A DNA stretch of 64,000 bases from assembly GCF_017573465.1 (NCBI RefSeq), contig NZ_JAGEPF010000024.1, positions 147,243 through 211,242 of the forward strand, read 5' to 3'. A model generated the notes under the pieces. The model had not been told where the DNA came from. It saw only the letters and a list, made by a program, of their open reading frames with translations, and searched no databases. Source of the DNA: Actinomadura violacea (GTDB lineage: Bacteria; Actinomycetota; Actinomycetes; Streptosporangiales; Streptosporangiaceae). A program made the position numbers and the translations under genes. Positions 33,438 through 41,451 of this stretch are shown here, piece by piece. How positions within the stretch are numbered: position 1 is the first letter of the stretch; the number at the start of each line of letters is the position of its first letter.

Positions 33438-34352
33438 TCAGGCGGGGCGGATGCCCGGCGTGCCCGTGCCGAGCTCCGCGATCGCCGCGCGGACGCCCTC
33501 CGCCAGCGCCTCGAACTCCGCCGCCCGCGGCGACGTCGACCGATACCCCAGCCCGATCCGCCGGAACGGCGCCGGGTCGGCGAACCGGTGCAGCGCCAGG
33601 TTCGGCGCCCGCCGCGTCTCCACCGGCAGCGCCGTCTCCGGGACCAGCGTCACGCCGAGCCCGCCCGACACCAGCTGGACGAGCGTCGCGAGGCTCGTCG
33701 CGTACGTCGCCGACGGCGCCCGCGCGCCCACCTCGCGGCACACGTCCAGCGCCTGGTCGCGCAGGCAGTGGCCCTCGTTGAGCAGGATGACGTCCAGCTC
33801 GTTCAGCGCGTCGCGGGGCACGTCCTCGCCCTTCAGGTCGAACGACGCGGGGGTGACGAGCACGAAGTCCTCGTCGTAGAGCGGCAGCTCGGTGACGCCC
33901 TGCGCGGGCGCGGGCAGCGCGAGCAGCACCACGTCGAGCCGCCCGGCCATCAGCTCGGCGACGATGTGATCGGTCTGCTCCTCGTGCACCGACAGTTCGA
34001 GGGCGGGGAACTCCCGCGCGAGCCGCGGCAGGATGACGGGCAGCAGGTACGGCGCGACGGTCGGGATCACGCCGACGCGCAGCGGCCCGACCAGCGGGCC
34101 GCGCACCGCCCTGACCTCCTCGACCAGCCGATCCAGCTCCGCCAGCACGTTCTCGGCCCGCCGCGCGACCCGCTCGCCCGCCGGGGTCAGCAGCACCTTG
34201 CGGGTCGTCCGCTCGACGAGGCGGGTGTCGAGGCTCTCCTCCAGCGCGGCGACGGAGCCCGACAGCGCGGGCTGGCTCATCCGCAGCGCGGCAGCGGCGT
34301 CCCGGAAGTGCAGGTGCTCGGCGAGGGCCAGGAACGCCCGGAGCTGCGACAC
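33438..34352 (-). CDS. oxyR: OxyR, LysR-type peroxide sensor
   Basis: 304 residues from GTG 34352. The N-terminal LysR HTH (SQLRAFLALAEHLHFRDAAA, LRMSQPALSGSVAALEE) is followed by a periplasmic-binding-like regulatory domain with redox cysteines C196 and C205 in EGHCLRDQALDVCRE, equivalent in sequence and 9-residue spacing to C199/C208 of E. coli OxyR. On H2O2 it forms a disulfide and activates peroxide-defence genes, here surely ahpC/ahpD 2.7 kb away. GTG 34352 sits 21 nt from the AGGAG (34374-34378). An in-frame ATC at 34367 lies 6 nt from it and would restore the ISRPTVSQ start usual for actinobacterial OxyR, so a non-standard start is possible. It is divergent from an ECF sigma gene. Confidence 0.9.
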   Translation of the reverse strand: MSQLRAFLALAEHLHFRDAAAALRMSQPALSGSVAALEESLDTRLVERTTRKVLLTPAGERVARRAENVLAELDRLVEEVRAVRGPLVGPLRVGVIPTVAPYLLPVILPRLAREFPALELSVHEEQTDHIVAELMAGRLDVVLLALPAPAQGVTELPLYDEDFVLVTPASFDLKGEDVPRDALNELDVILLNEGHCLRDQALDVCREVGARAPSATYATSLATLVQLVSGGLGVTLVPETALPVETRRAPNLALHRFADPAPFRRIGLGYRSTSPRAAEFEALAEGVRAAIAELGTGTPGIRPA

Positions 34353-34377
34353 CGTCGGCCTGCTGATAACCGTCTCC

Positions 34378-34396
34378 TATCACCGCGACACCGATA
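34378..34396. promoter_or_regulatory. Candidate OxyR site upstream of oxyR
   Basis: TATC-N11-GATA (34378-34396) overlaps the oxyR ribosome site region and follows the LysR T-N11-A rule. The flanking CTCCTATCA is also present at 36915-36923 before ahpC. Confidence 0.45.
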
Positions 34397-34479
34397 CATA
34401 ACCGCGACCTCACAATACCCGGCGTCCCCAGGGGCTCCTCGACATCGCCGCCGCCCGGCGGGCAACGGACGCGGGGCTC

Positions 34480-35088
34480 GTGAGTGTAAGAGGCGTGGAA
34501 ACCGACATAGTGGCGAACATGCGCCACCCCCGCCGCGCGTCCGGCGCCCCCGGGACGGACGTCCCCGTGGCCGGCGGCGCCGCGGCAGACGACCGCGCAG
34601 CGGCCACCGCCGCCCTCGTGGCCCTGTTCCGCGAGCACCAGCTCGCCCTGGCCCGCACCGCCCTGATGATCGTCGGGGACCGGGCCACCGCCGAGGACGT
34701 CGTCCAGGACGCCTTCGTCGACCTCTACCGCCGGATCGACCGGCTCACCGACCACCACCGGATGCTGCCGTACGCCCGCGCCGCGGTGGTCAACAAGTGC
34801 CGCACGGTGCTGCGGCGGCGCAAGCTGGCGTTCCGCGCGGGGCGCACGCACGAGCCGCCGGTGTGGTCGGCGGAGTCGGCGGCCATGCTCGGCGAGGAGC
34901 GCCGCGAGGTATTCCTCGCACTGCGGCGCCTGCCGCAGCGCCGCCGCGAGGCGCTGGTGCTGCGCTACTACCTGGACCTGGACGAGCGCGAGATCGCCGA
35001 GACCATGGGGATCGGCGTCGGCACGGTCCGGTCCACCGTCTCGCGGGCGCTCGCTTCGCTCGCCGATCTGCTCGGGGAAAAAGCATGA
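34480..35088 (+). CDS. SigE-family ECF sigma factor
   Basis: About 202 residues. Region 2 runs LVALFREHQLALARTALMIV, TAEDVVQDAFVDLYRRIDRL; region 4 is LPQRRREALVLRYYLDLDER followed by IGVGTVRSTVSRALASLADL. This matches the SigE-family (TIGR02983-type) factors common in actinobacteria. The start is uncertain: GTG 34480, GTG 34495, GTG 34510 or ATG 34519 are in frame, and the first 40 residues are Ala/Gly-rich and not conserved. The stop overlaps the next start (ATGA). It is placed between oxyR and ahpC, so a stress role is plausible. Confidence 0.85.
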   Translation: MSVRGVETDIVANMRHPRRASGAPGTDVPVAGGAAADDRAAATAALVALFREHQLALARTALMIVGDRATAEDVVQDAFVDLYRRIDRLTDHHRMLPYARAAVVNKCRTVLRRRKLAFRAGRTHEPPVWSAESAAMLGEERREVFLALRRLPQRRREALVLRYYLDLDEREIAETMGIGVGTVRSTVSRALASLADLLGEKA

Positions 35089-36173
35089 CCAGGACCGAAG
35101 AGAGGCTCCGCGACGCGTTCGGCGCCGCCGCCGCAGGCATTCCGGACGGCTCGCTCGTACCGCTCACCGTCCCGTCCCGGCGCCGGCACCGCCCCTGGTT
35201 CGCGCCCGCGGCCGTCGCGGCCGGGCTGGCCGCCGTCGTGGTCGGCGGCGCCGCGGTGGGCGGCGTCGTGCCGCACACGACCCGCAGCGGTCCCGCCGCG
35301 CCGGCGGGCGCACCTCGGCATGTCGTCGCGATCCGGGACGGGCGCGCGGTCGTCGAGGACGCCGCCGGCGGCGGACTCACGCAGGTGGCGGCCCTGCCCG
35401 GCCGCTACGACGCGGTCGCCGCGACGGGCGACCGGCGGACGTTCTTCCTCGCCGGCAAGGCGGGCGGCGACTCCTACGCCTTCTACAGGCTCGCCCTCGG
35501 CGCGGACGGGAAGCCGTCGGCGCCGCAGCGGCTCCCCGGCGGGACCGTCCGGCTCGACTCGGGATTCGGCAAGCCCGAGAACCTCGCCGCCAGTCCCGAC
35601 GGCTCCCGGCTCGCCGTCGTCGGCACCGCCGCCGGACGGTCCGAGGCCGTCGTCATCGACGTCCGCACCGGCGGCCACCGCACCTGGAGCACGCCCGGCG
35701 CGGGGACCGTCACCAGCGCGACGTGGGCGCCCGACAACCGCGTCCTCGGCTTCCTCCAGAGTCCCGGCGACGCGTCCGAGCACGCGGTGCTGCGGCTCCT
35801 CGACACCGGCCGCCCCGGCTCCGACCTGCTGTCCTCCCGCGTCGTCCGCCCCGCCGAGGTCACCGGCACGCGGGTGGACGGGCTGATCAACGTGTTCGTC
35901 CTCAACCCCGACGGACGGACCGCGACGGCCCAGATCCAGGGGCCCAAGCACGGCCGGAACGACGACGCCTCCTTCGTCCTCGCGACGCTGTCGACGGGGA
36001 CCTGGCAGCCGACGGGACGGGCCGTCCGGCTGCCCGGCGACTCCTTCTTCGTCAAGGCCGACGGGTCCGGCGCGCACTTCCTGCAGCTCGTCGACGGCCG
36101 GCCCGGACGCGTCGACGGCGACGCGTTCACCTGGCTGAGCGGGGCCGCCGACTACGACGACGTCGCCTGGTGA
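35085..36173 (+). CDS. Membrane-anchored beta-propeller-like partner of the SigE-family factor
   Basis: 362 residues. A short cytoplasmic tail (MTRTEERLRDAFGAAAAGIP) is followed by one transmembrane helix (FAPAAVAAGLAAVVVGGAAV) and an external domain of WD40/PD40-like repeats (ENLAASPDGSRLAVVGTAAG, SATWAPDNRVLGFL, VLNPDGRTATAQI). Such proteins regularly follow SigE-family ECF genes and are thought to control them or report an extracellular state; no anti-sigma zinc motif is visible. ATG 35085 overlaps the sigma stop (ATGA), so the two are co-translated. Confidence 0.75.
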   Translation: MTRTEERLRDAFGAAAAGIPDGSLVPLTVPSRRRHRPWFAPAAVAAGLAAVVVGGAAVGGVVPHTTRSGPAAPAGAPRHVVAIRDGRAVVEDAAGGGLTQVAALPGRYDAVAATGDRRTFFLAGKAGGDSYAFYRLALGADGKPSAPQRLPGGTVRLDSGFGKPENLAASPDGSRLAVVGTAAGRSEAVVIDVRTGGHRTWSTPGAGTVTSATWAPDNRVLGFLQSPGDASEHAVLRLLDTGRPGSDLLSSRVVRPAEVTGTRVDGLINVFVLNPDGRTATAQIQGPKHGRNDDASFVLATLSTGTWQPTGRAVRLPGDSFFVKADGSGAHFLQLVDGRPGRVDGDAFTWLSGAADYDDVAW

Positions 36174-36223
36174 CCCGTCCCGGCCGCCTTCGGACGCCCC
36201 TGACGGCTGACGCACGCCCGCCG

Positions 36224-36242
36224 GCACTGGTGTAATCAGTGC
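36224..36242. promoter_or_regulatory. Small inverted repeat before the SRPBCC gene
   Basis: GCACTG-N7-CAGTGC (36224-36242), AT-rich centre GTGTAAT. It lies 31 nt upstream of the 36273 start and may be an operator. Evidence is symmetry alone. Confidence 0.3.
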
Positions 36243-36272
36243 TCACTTGCACCGGAAGTCAGGGGCTCCCCG

Positions 36273-36761
36273 ATGCCGTTCGAGCAGCCGATCGCCACGG
36301 GCCACATCACCGTGAACGCCTCCCCCGCCGCGGTCTACCGGATCGTCAGCGACCCGCCCGTCATGATCACTTTCGCCGAGGAGGCGTACCGCGCCCGCTG
36401 GCTCGGCCGCGCGACCCGCGCGGCCGTCGGCGCGCGCTTCCGCGGCTACAACCGCAAGGGCCGCCGCCGCTGGTTCACCAACTGCACCGTCATCGCCGCC
36501 CGCGAGGACGAGCGGTTCGCCTACGACGTCGACGCCCCGCTCGGGGTGCCGATCTCCCGCTGGCAGTACGACATCGAGCCCGCCGAGGACGGCCGGGCCT
36601 GCACCGTCACCGAGACGAACTGGCTGCGCGTCCCGGTCTGGCTCATCCCGTTCGCCATCGCGCTGACCGGAACCGTCAACCGGCCCGCGCACAACCGCCG
36701 CAACATCGCCACCACCCTCGAACGCCTCAAGGCGCACCTCGAAGGCGCCCGCACGTCCTGA
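36273..36761 (+). CDS. SRPBCC / polyketide cyclase-like protein
   Basis: 162 residues with a START/SRPBCC fold: TGHITVNASPAAVYRIVSDP opens the fold, RARWLGRATRAAVGARFRGY and WFTNCTVIAAREDERFAYDV supply the central strands, and a C-terminal helix (NIATTLERLKAHLEG) closes it. The segment VWLIPFAIALTGTV before that helix is hydrophobic enough to contact membrane. Proteins of this type bind lipids or polyketide-like ligands, and many have no known reaction. AGGGG about 8 nt before ATG 36273 is the ribosome site. No operon partner is certain. Confidence 0.75.
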   Translation: MPFEQPIATGHITVNASPAAVYRIVSDPPVMITFAEEAYRARWLGRATRAAVGARFRGYNRKGRRRWFTNCTVIAAREDERFAYDVDAPLGVPISRWQYDIEPAEDGRACTVTETNWLRVPVWLIPFAIALTGTVNRPAHNRRNIATTLERLKAHLEGARTS

Positions 36762-37069
36762 CCGCGGTGGAGATCCTCTATGCTCGTCCACTACGGAGAG
36801 TGTCCATTATCCGGGGCGCGGATGTGATCTCCATCTACATCGGGCGCCTGCCCGGGCCTTGGATCGGAGCCTTTGCGCCGGTCCCGTAGGGTCTGCGGAG
36901 ATTCAATAAGAACCTCCTATCAATCCGTTGTGATAGATCGATTTCTCTTTTCTTTGCCCGTGCGGCACGCTGAGTGACATCAGCCGCCGGGCGCGCGTCA
37001 TCGCCGCAGGCGGCCTTCCACGCCTCTCCGGACCGAGAGGCGACCCTTTTCCGTCACAGAGGAGAATGC
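36762..37069 (+). promoter_or_regulatory. ahpC promoter region with candidate OxyR operator
   Basis: 308 bp without a supported gene. CTATCA-N8-TGATAG (36917-36936) is a 6-bp inverted repeat, preceded by CTC as at the oxyR site (shared CTCCTATCA). TTGTGA at 36928-36933 could be a -35. An unusually T-rich stretch (36940-36956) follows. AGAGGAG at 37057-37063 is the ahpC ribosome site. Confidence 0.55.
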
Positions 37070-37624
37070 GTGCTTACCGTCGGTGACCAGTTCCCCGAGT
37101 ACGAGCTGACCGCCTGCGTCTCGCTGGACTCGGACAACGCCTTCGAGACGATCAACCACAAGTCCTACGAGGGCAAGTGGCGCGTCGTGTTCTTCTGGCC
37201 CAAGGACTTCACCTTCGTCTGTCCGACCGAGATCGCCGAGTTCGGCCGCCTGAACGAGGACTTCGCCGACCGCGACGCCCAGGTGCTCGGCGCGTCCGTC
37301 GACAACGAGTTCGTCCACTTCGCGTGGCGCAAGGACCACCCGGACCTGCGCGAGATCCCGTTCCCGATGCTGTCGGACCTCAAGCGCGAGCTGTGCGAGT
37401 CCCTCGGCATCCTCACCGAGGACGGCGTCGCGCAGCGGGCGACCTTCATCGTCGACCCGAACAACGAGATCCAGTTCGCCATGGTCACCGCGGGCTCCGT
37501 CGGCCGCAACGTCAAGGAGGTCCTGCGGGTCCTCGACGCGCTGCAGAGCGACGAGCTGTGCCCCTGCAACTGGAACAAGGGCGAGGACACCCTCGACGCC
37601 GCCAAGCTGATGGCCGGCGCCTGA
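37070..37624 (+). CDS. ahpC: AhpC, alkyl hydroperoxide reductase (2-Cys peroxiredoxin)
   Basis: 184 residues. Peroxidatic C51 sits in PKDFTFVCPTE; the resolving cysteines are in DELCPCNWNKGEDT near the C-terminus, the actinobacterial three-Cys arrangement. It reduces H2O2, organic peroxides and peroxynitrite in the cytoplasm and is recycled by AhpD, encoded next. GTG 37070 has GAGGAG 6 nt upstream and gives the normal length. OxyR control is inferred from the operator-like repeat at 36917. Confidence 0.95.
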   Translation: MLTVGDQFPEYELTACVSLDSDNAFETINHKSYEGKWRVVFFWPKDFTFVCPTEIAEFGRLNEDFADRDAQVLGASVDNEFVHFAWRKDHPDLREIPFPMLSDLKRELCESLGILTEDGVAQRATFIVDPNNEIQFAMVTAGSVGRNVKEVLRVLDALQSDELCPCNWNKGEDTLDAAKLMAGA

Positions 37625-37748
37625 TCGTCCCGGTTCACCCCGCCGGCCGGCCCGCGCGGCGCCCCTGCGCGCCACCCGCGGCCGGCCCGGCCCCGACGGC
37701 CGGCCCCGCGTCGCGCGGCCGGCCGTCCGCACGAAAGGACACAAGATC

Positions 37749-38291
37749 ATGAGCGTTGACGCGCTGAAGGGCGCCCTCCCGGGCTACGCCAAGGACACCA
37801 AGCTCAACCTCGGCTCGCTGACCTCCACCTCGCAGCTCTCCGAGCAGCAGCTGTGGGGCACGGTGCTCGCCTGCGCCCTCGCCACCCGGAGCGCCACCGT
37901 CATCCGCGAGCTGGCCGAGGAGGCGGGCGACTACCTGTCCGCCGAGGCGTTCGAGGCCGCCAAGGGCGCCGCCTCGATCATGGCGATGAACAACGTGTAC
38001 TACCGCGCCACGCACCTGATCGGCGACGAGACGTACGCGACCCTGCCCGCCAAGCTGCGCATGTCGATCATCGGCAAGCCCGGTGTCGACAAGGTCGACT
38101 TCGAGCTGTGGTGCCTGGCCGTCTCGGCGATCAACGGCTGCGGCCGCTGCCTGGAGTCGCACGAGAAGGTCGTCCGCGAGGCCGGCCTGTCGCGCGAGCT
38201 CGTCCAGGAGGCGCTGCGGATCGCCGCGGTCGTCAACGCCACCGCCGCGACCCTGGACGCCGAGGCCGCGCTGGCCCCCGCCACGGTCTGA
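37749..38291 (+). CDS. ahpD: AhpD, alkylhydroperoxidase reductant
   Basis: 180 residues. The carboxymuconolactone-decarboxylase-like fold carries the redox motif GCGRCLESH with C131, C134 and H138, and upstream E119, matching the E-C-C-H relay of Mycobacterium tuberculosis AhpD. It reduces AhpC with electrons from lipoyl domains of 2-oxo acid dehydrogenases. GAAAGG 9-14 nt before ATG 37749 is the ribosome site. The gap of 124 nt after ahpC is longer than usual and very C/G-rich, but the pair is almost surely one operon, closed by the hairpin at 38333. Confidence 0.95.
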   Translation: MSVDALKGALPGYAKDTKLNLGSLTSTSQLSEQQLWGTVLACALATRSATVIRELAEEAGDYLSAEAFEAAKGAASIMAMNNVYYRATHLIGDETYATLPAKLRMSIIGKPGVDKVDFELWCLAVSAINGCGRCLESHEKVVREAGLSRELVQEALRIAAVVNATAATLDAEAALAPATV

Positions 38292-38332
38292 CCCCTCCGC
38301 GCCCGCGCTCGCGCGGGCCCGAGGTCGCAACG

Positions 38333-38370
38333 GAGAGGCCCGGGTGCGTTCACCGCACCCGGGCCCTCTC
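38333..38370 (+). terminator. Hairpin after ahpD
   Basis: GAGAGGCCCGGGTGCG (38333-38348) pairs with CGCACCCGGGCCCTCTC (38354-38370) with one bulged C and a TTCAC loop. It lies 41 nt after the stop. Confidence 0.8.
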
Positions 38371-38393
38371 GCGTCTCCGGCCGTTATCGCCCC

Positions 38394-38483
38394 CGCCCAC
38401 CGGCAGGATCGCTCCCGCCCACCGGCAGGGTCGCACCCGCCCTCCGGCGGGAGCCGCTCCCGCCCACCGGCGGGAGCCGCTCC
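38394..38483. repeat. Tandem 22-23-bp repeats between ahpD and guaA
   Basis: Four units of the form CGCCCACCGGCRGGRNCGCWCC: 38394-38415, 38416-38437, 38438-38460, 38461-38483, plus a degenerate fifth to about 38497. Units 3 and 4 carry one extra base. They separate convergent gene ends and abut the guaA stop at 38501. Confidence 0.75.
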
Positions 38484-38500
38484 CCACCGTCAGGCGGAGA

Positions 38501-40069
38501 TCACTCCCACTCGATGGTGCCCGGCGGCTTGGACGTGATGTCGACCGCGACCCGGTTGACCTCGCGGACCTCGTTGGTGATCCGCGTCGAGATCCGCTGC
38601 AGCAGGTCGTACGGGAGCTTCGCCCAGTCCGCCGTCATCGCGTCCTCGCTGGTCACCGGGCGCAGCACGATCGGGTGGCCGTACGTCCGGCTGTCGCCCT
38701 GCACGCCCACGGACCGGACGTCGGCCAGCAGCACCACCGGGAACTGCCAGATGTCGCGGTCCAGGCCCGCACGCGTCAGCTCCTCGCGGGCGATCGCGTC
38801 CGCGTCGCGCAGGATGTCCAGCCGGTCGCGGGTCACCGCGCCGATGATCCGGATGCCGAGGCCCGGGCCCGGGAACGGCTGCCGCCACACGATCTCCGAC
38901 GGCAGGCCGAGCTGCTCGCCGAGCGCCCGCACCTCGTCCTTGAACAGCGTCCGCAGCGGCTCCACCAGCTTGAACTGCAGATCCTCGGGGAGCCCGCCCA
39001 CGTTGTGGTGCGACTTGATGTTGGCCGCGCCGGTGCCGCCGCCCGACTCCACCACGTCCGGGTACAGCGTGCCCTGGACGAGGAACTCGACCGGCTCCGC
39101 CGCGTCCGCGCCGACGATCTCCCGGGCCGCCTCCTCGAACACCCGGATGAACTCGCGGCCGATGATCTTCCGCTTCTCCTCCGGGTCGCTCACCCCGTCC
39201 AGGGCGGCGAGGAACCGGTCCTGCGCGTCCACGACGTGCAGGTTCACCCCGGTCGCCGCGACGAAGTCCTTCTCCACCTGCTCCGGCTCGCCCTTGCGCA
39301 GCAGCCCGTGGTCCACGAACACGCAGGTCAGCTGGTCGCCGATGGCACGCTGGACGAGCGCCCCGGCCACCGCCGAGTCCACGCCGCCGCTCAGCGCGCA
39401 GATCGCCCGCTTCCCGCCGACCTGCTCCCGCACCGCCTCGATCGACTCCTCGGCGATGTTCACCATCGTCCAGTTCGGCCGGCACCCCGCGCCCTCGTAG
39501 AGGAACCGCCGCAGGATCTCCATGCCGTTCTCGGTGTGCAGCACCTCGGGGTGGAACTGCACGCCGAAGAAGCCGCGCTCCCGGTTCTCCATGCCGGCGA
39601 CCGGCGTCACGTCCGTGCTGGCCGTCACCGTGAACCCGGCGGGCGCCTCGCGGACGAAGTCGCGGTGCGACATCCACACCGCCTGCTCGCTCGGCAGCCC
39701 CGCGAACAGCATCCCGGGCGAGGTCACCGCGACGGTCGCGCCGCCGTACTCGGCGACGTCGGAGTTCTCCACCGTCCCGCCGAGCGCCTGCGCCATCACC
39801 TGATGGCCGTAGCAGATCCCGAGCGTCGGCACGCCCAGCTCGAACAGGCCGTCCGGCGCCGCCGGCGCCCCCTGCTCGTACACCGACGCCGGCCCGCCCG
39901 ACAGGATGATCGCCTTCGGCCGCTTCGCGAGCATCTCCGCCGCCGGCATGCTGGACGGCACGATCTCGCTGAACACATGGCACTCACGGACCCGCCGCGC
40001 GATCAGCTGCGCGTACTGCGCGCCGAAGTCGACGACGAGAACGGTGTCAAAGGACTGGTCTACGACCAC
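38501..40069 (-). CDS. guaA: GMP synthase (glutamine-hydrolysing)
   Basis: About 522 residues; converts XMP to GMP with ATP and glutamine in the cytoplasm. The N-terminal class I GATase domain (about 10-205) has the nucleophile in LGICYGHQ and the His/Glu pair in VQFHPEV. The ATP-pyrophosphatase P-loop is ALSGGVDS, and the C-terminal dimerisation domain ends RVAVDITSKPPGTIEWE, the standard terminus. GTG 40069 is chosen because AAAGG is 8 nt upstream; TTG 40075 is too close. It is the guanine branch partner of guaB at 52667, 12.6 kb away, as in the mycobacterial guaA-guaB region. Confidence 0.96.
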   Translation of the reverse strand: MVVDQSFDTVLVVDFGAQYAQLIARRVRECHVFSEIVPSSMPAAEMLAKRPKAIILSGGPASVYEQGAPAAPDGLFELGVPTLGICYGHQVMAQALGGTVENSDVAEYGGATVAVTSPGMLFAGLPSEQAVWMSHRDFVREAPAGFTVTASTDVTPVAGMENRERGFFGVQFHPEVLHTENGMEILRRFLYEGAGCRPNWTMVNIAEESIEAVREQVGGKRAICALSGGVDSAVAGALVQRAIGDQLTCVFVDHGLLRKGEPEQVEKDFVAATGVNLHVVDAQDRFLAALDGVSDPEEKRKIIGREFIRVFEEAAREIVGADAAEPVEFLVQGTLYPDVVESGGGTGAANIKSHHNVGGLPEDLQFKLVEPLRTLFKDEVRALGEQLGLPSEIVWRQPFPGPGLGIRIIGAVTRDRLDILRDADAIAREELTRAGLDRDIWQFPVVLLADVRSVGVQGDSRTYGHPIVLRPVTSEDAMTADWAKLPYDLLQRISTRITNEVREVNRVAVDITSKPPGTIEWE

Positions 40070-40296
40070 CGACAACGCCTTTCGAACTGGCCTGGAAAGG
40101 ACTCCAGTCTACGGGGCCCCATGCAGGGCCGATGCGCCCGCCCGGGTCACGGCGGTCACATTGGGCGACTGGCCGAAAACGGTCGGCATCCGTTTACCTT
40201 GATCACACGCGCAGGAGGACTTCTCTCTGATACGTCTTGATAACGCCCTGTGTCCACTCGCTGTCCGTACGCATTCAGCGTGCTCCTAGGAGTGTC

Positions 40297-41382
40297 GTGA
40301 AGCTGCTCGCCGCCGCCGCCCTCGTCGCCGCCCTCGTCCCCGCCGTACCGACCGGTCCGGCCGGCATGGGCGCCGCGGCCGCCGGGCGGGCGCACCCCGC
40401 CGCACGACCCGGCGCGCACACCCCCGCCGCGCAGACGTCGGGCGCGCAGGCCTTGGGCGCGCAGGCCTCGGGCGCACGGGCCCTGCGCACCCAGGCCCTG
40501 GGTGCGCAGGCTCGCCCCGCCGACCCGAACGCCTGCACGACCCCCGCGGACGCCCGGCTGCGCCGCCCCGACGCGCACGTGCGCGAGCGCAACGTCCTCA
40601 CCCGGGCGGAGACCGCGAGCGTCGAGCAGCGCCTCGGCCAGGTCCTGAAGGGCCTCGGCCTCGGCGCCATGGAGCGCCCGGACGACCAGTCCACCCCGTC
40701 CGACCTGCGCGCCGCCGGCACGATCAGCGTGCCGGTGTACTTCCACGTCCTGCACGACGGCTCCACCGGCAACGTCCCCACCTCGGTGGTCAAGCGGCAG
40801 ATCAGTGTGCTGAACGCCTCCTACGGCGGCCGGTACGGCGGCGCGAACACCCGCGTGTCGTTCCACCTCAAGAAGATCAGCCGCACCGACAAGGCGTCCT
40901 GGTTCAACGAGCCGGAACGCTACGAGGGCACCTACAAGCCGAAGCTCCGCAAGGGCGGCAAGGGAACGCTGAACCTCTACAGCGCCCGTATCGGCGGCGA
41001 CCTGCTCGGCTGGTCCACGTTCCCGTGGAAGTACAAGGCCGAGCCCAAGATGGACGGCGTCACCGTCCACTACGGCAGCATGCCAGGCGGCCCCATCGAC
41101 AACTTCAACCGCGGGTTCAGCGCGACCCACGAGGTCGGCCACTGGCTCGGGCTCTACCACACCTTCCAGGACGGCTGCGGCGGCAAGGGCGACCGGGTCT
41201 CCGACACCCCGGCCGAGCGCGACCCCACCAACGGCTGCCCGTCCGGCAAGGACACCTGCCCGGCCCCCGGCAACGACCCCGTCCACAACTTCATGGACTA
41301 CAGCTACGACACCTGCATGACCTCCTTCACCGCGGGCCAGGGCGCCCGCATGCACAAGGTATGGGCCGCCTACCGCCGCTGA
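40297..41382 (+). CDS. Secreted M43-family zinc metalloprotease (pappalysin-like), copy 1
   Basis: 361 residues. The signal peptide MKLLAAAALVAALVPAVPTG-type N-terminus is followed by an Ala/Gln-rich linker made of five 15-nt repeats, a pro-region and the catalytic domain. The zinc motif HEVGHWLGLYH occupies 278-288 with the downstream NFMDYSYDTCM Met-turn. Paired cysteines DGCGGKGD and NGCPSGKDTCP fit M43 enzymes such as ulilysin/cytophagalysin relatives. It acts outside the cell on proteins or peptides. GTG 40297 has AGGAG 4 nt upstream. Copy 2 lies at 42434 with an alkD gene on the other strand between them. Confidence 0.87.
   Translation: MKLLAAAALVAALVPAVPTGPAGMGAAAAGRAHPAARPGAHTPAAQTSGAQALGAQASGARALRTQALGAQARPADPNACTTPADARLRRPDAHVRERNVLTRAETASVEQRLGQVLKGLGLGAMERPDDQSTPSDLRAAGTISVPVYFHVLHDGSTGNVPTSVVKRQISVLNASYGGRYGGANTRVSFHLKKISRTDKASWFNEPERYEGTYKPKLRKGGKGTLNLYSARIGGDLLGWSTFPWKYKAEPKMDGVTVHYGSMPGGPIDNFNRGFSATHEVGHWLGLYHTFQDGCGGKGDRVSDTPAERDPTNGCPSGKDTCPAPGNDPVHNFMDYSYDTCMTSFTAGQGARMHKVWAAYRR
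40441..40515 (+). repeat. Five 15-bp tandem repeats inside the protease gene
   Basis: Units GGCGCGCAGGCCTTG-like at 40441, 40456, 40471, 40486 and 40501 encode GAQAL, GAQAS, GARAL, RTQAL, GAQAR. This in-frame minisatellite lengthens the linker after the signal peptide and is absent from copy 2 of the protease. Confidence 0.75.
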
Positions 41383-41451
41383 CCCCCACCGCACAGGGCG
41401 CCGGACCCGCACAGGGCGCCACGCCGCGCAGCCCGGACAGACGAGCGGGCG

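Noticed and set aside
38394..38483. CRISPR array
   Set aside because: Units are contiguous without spacers and no cas genes are present.
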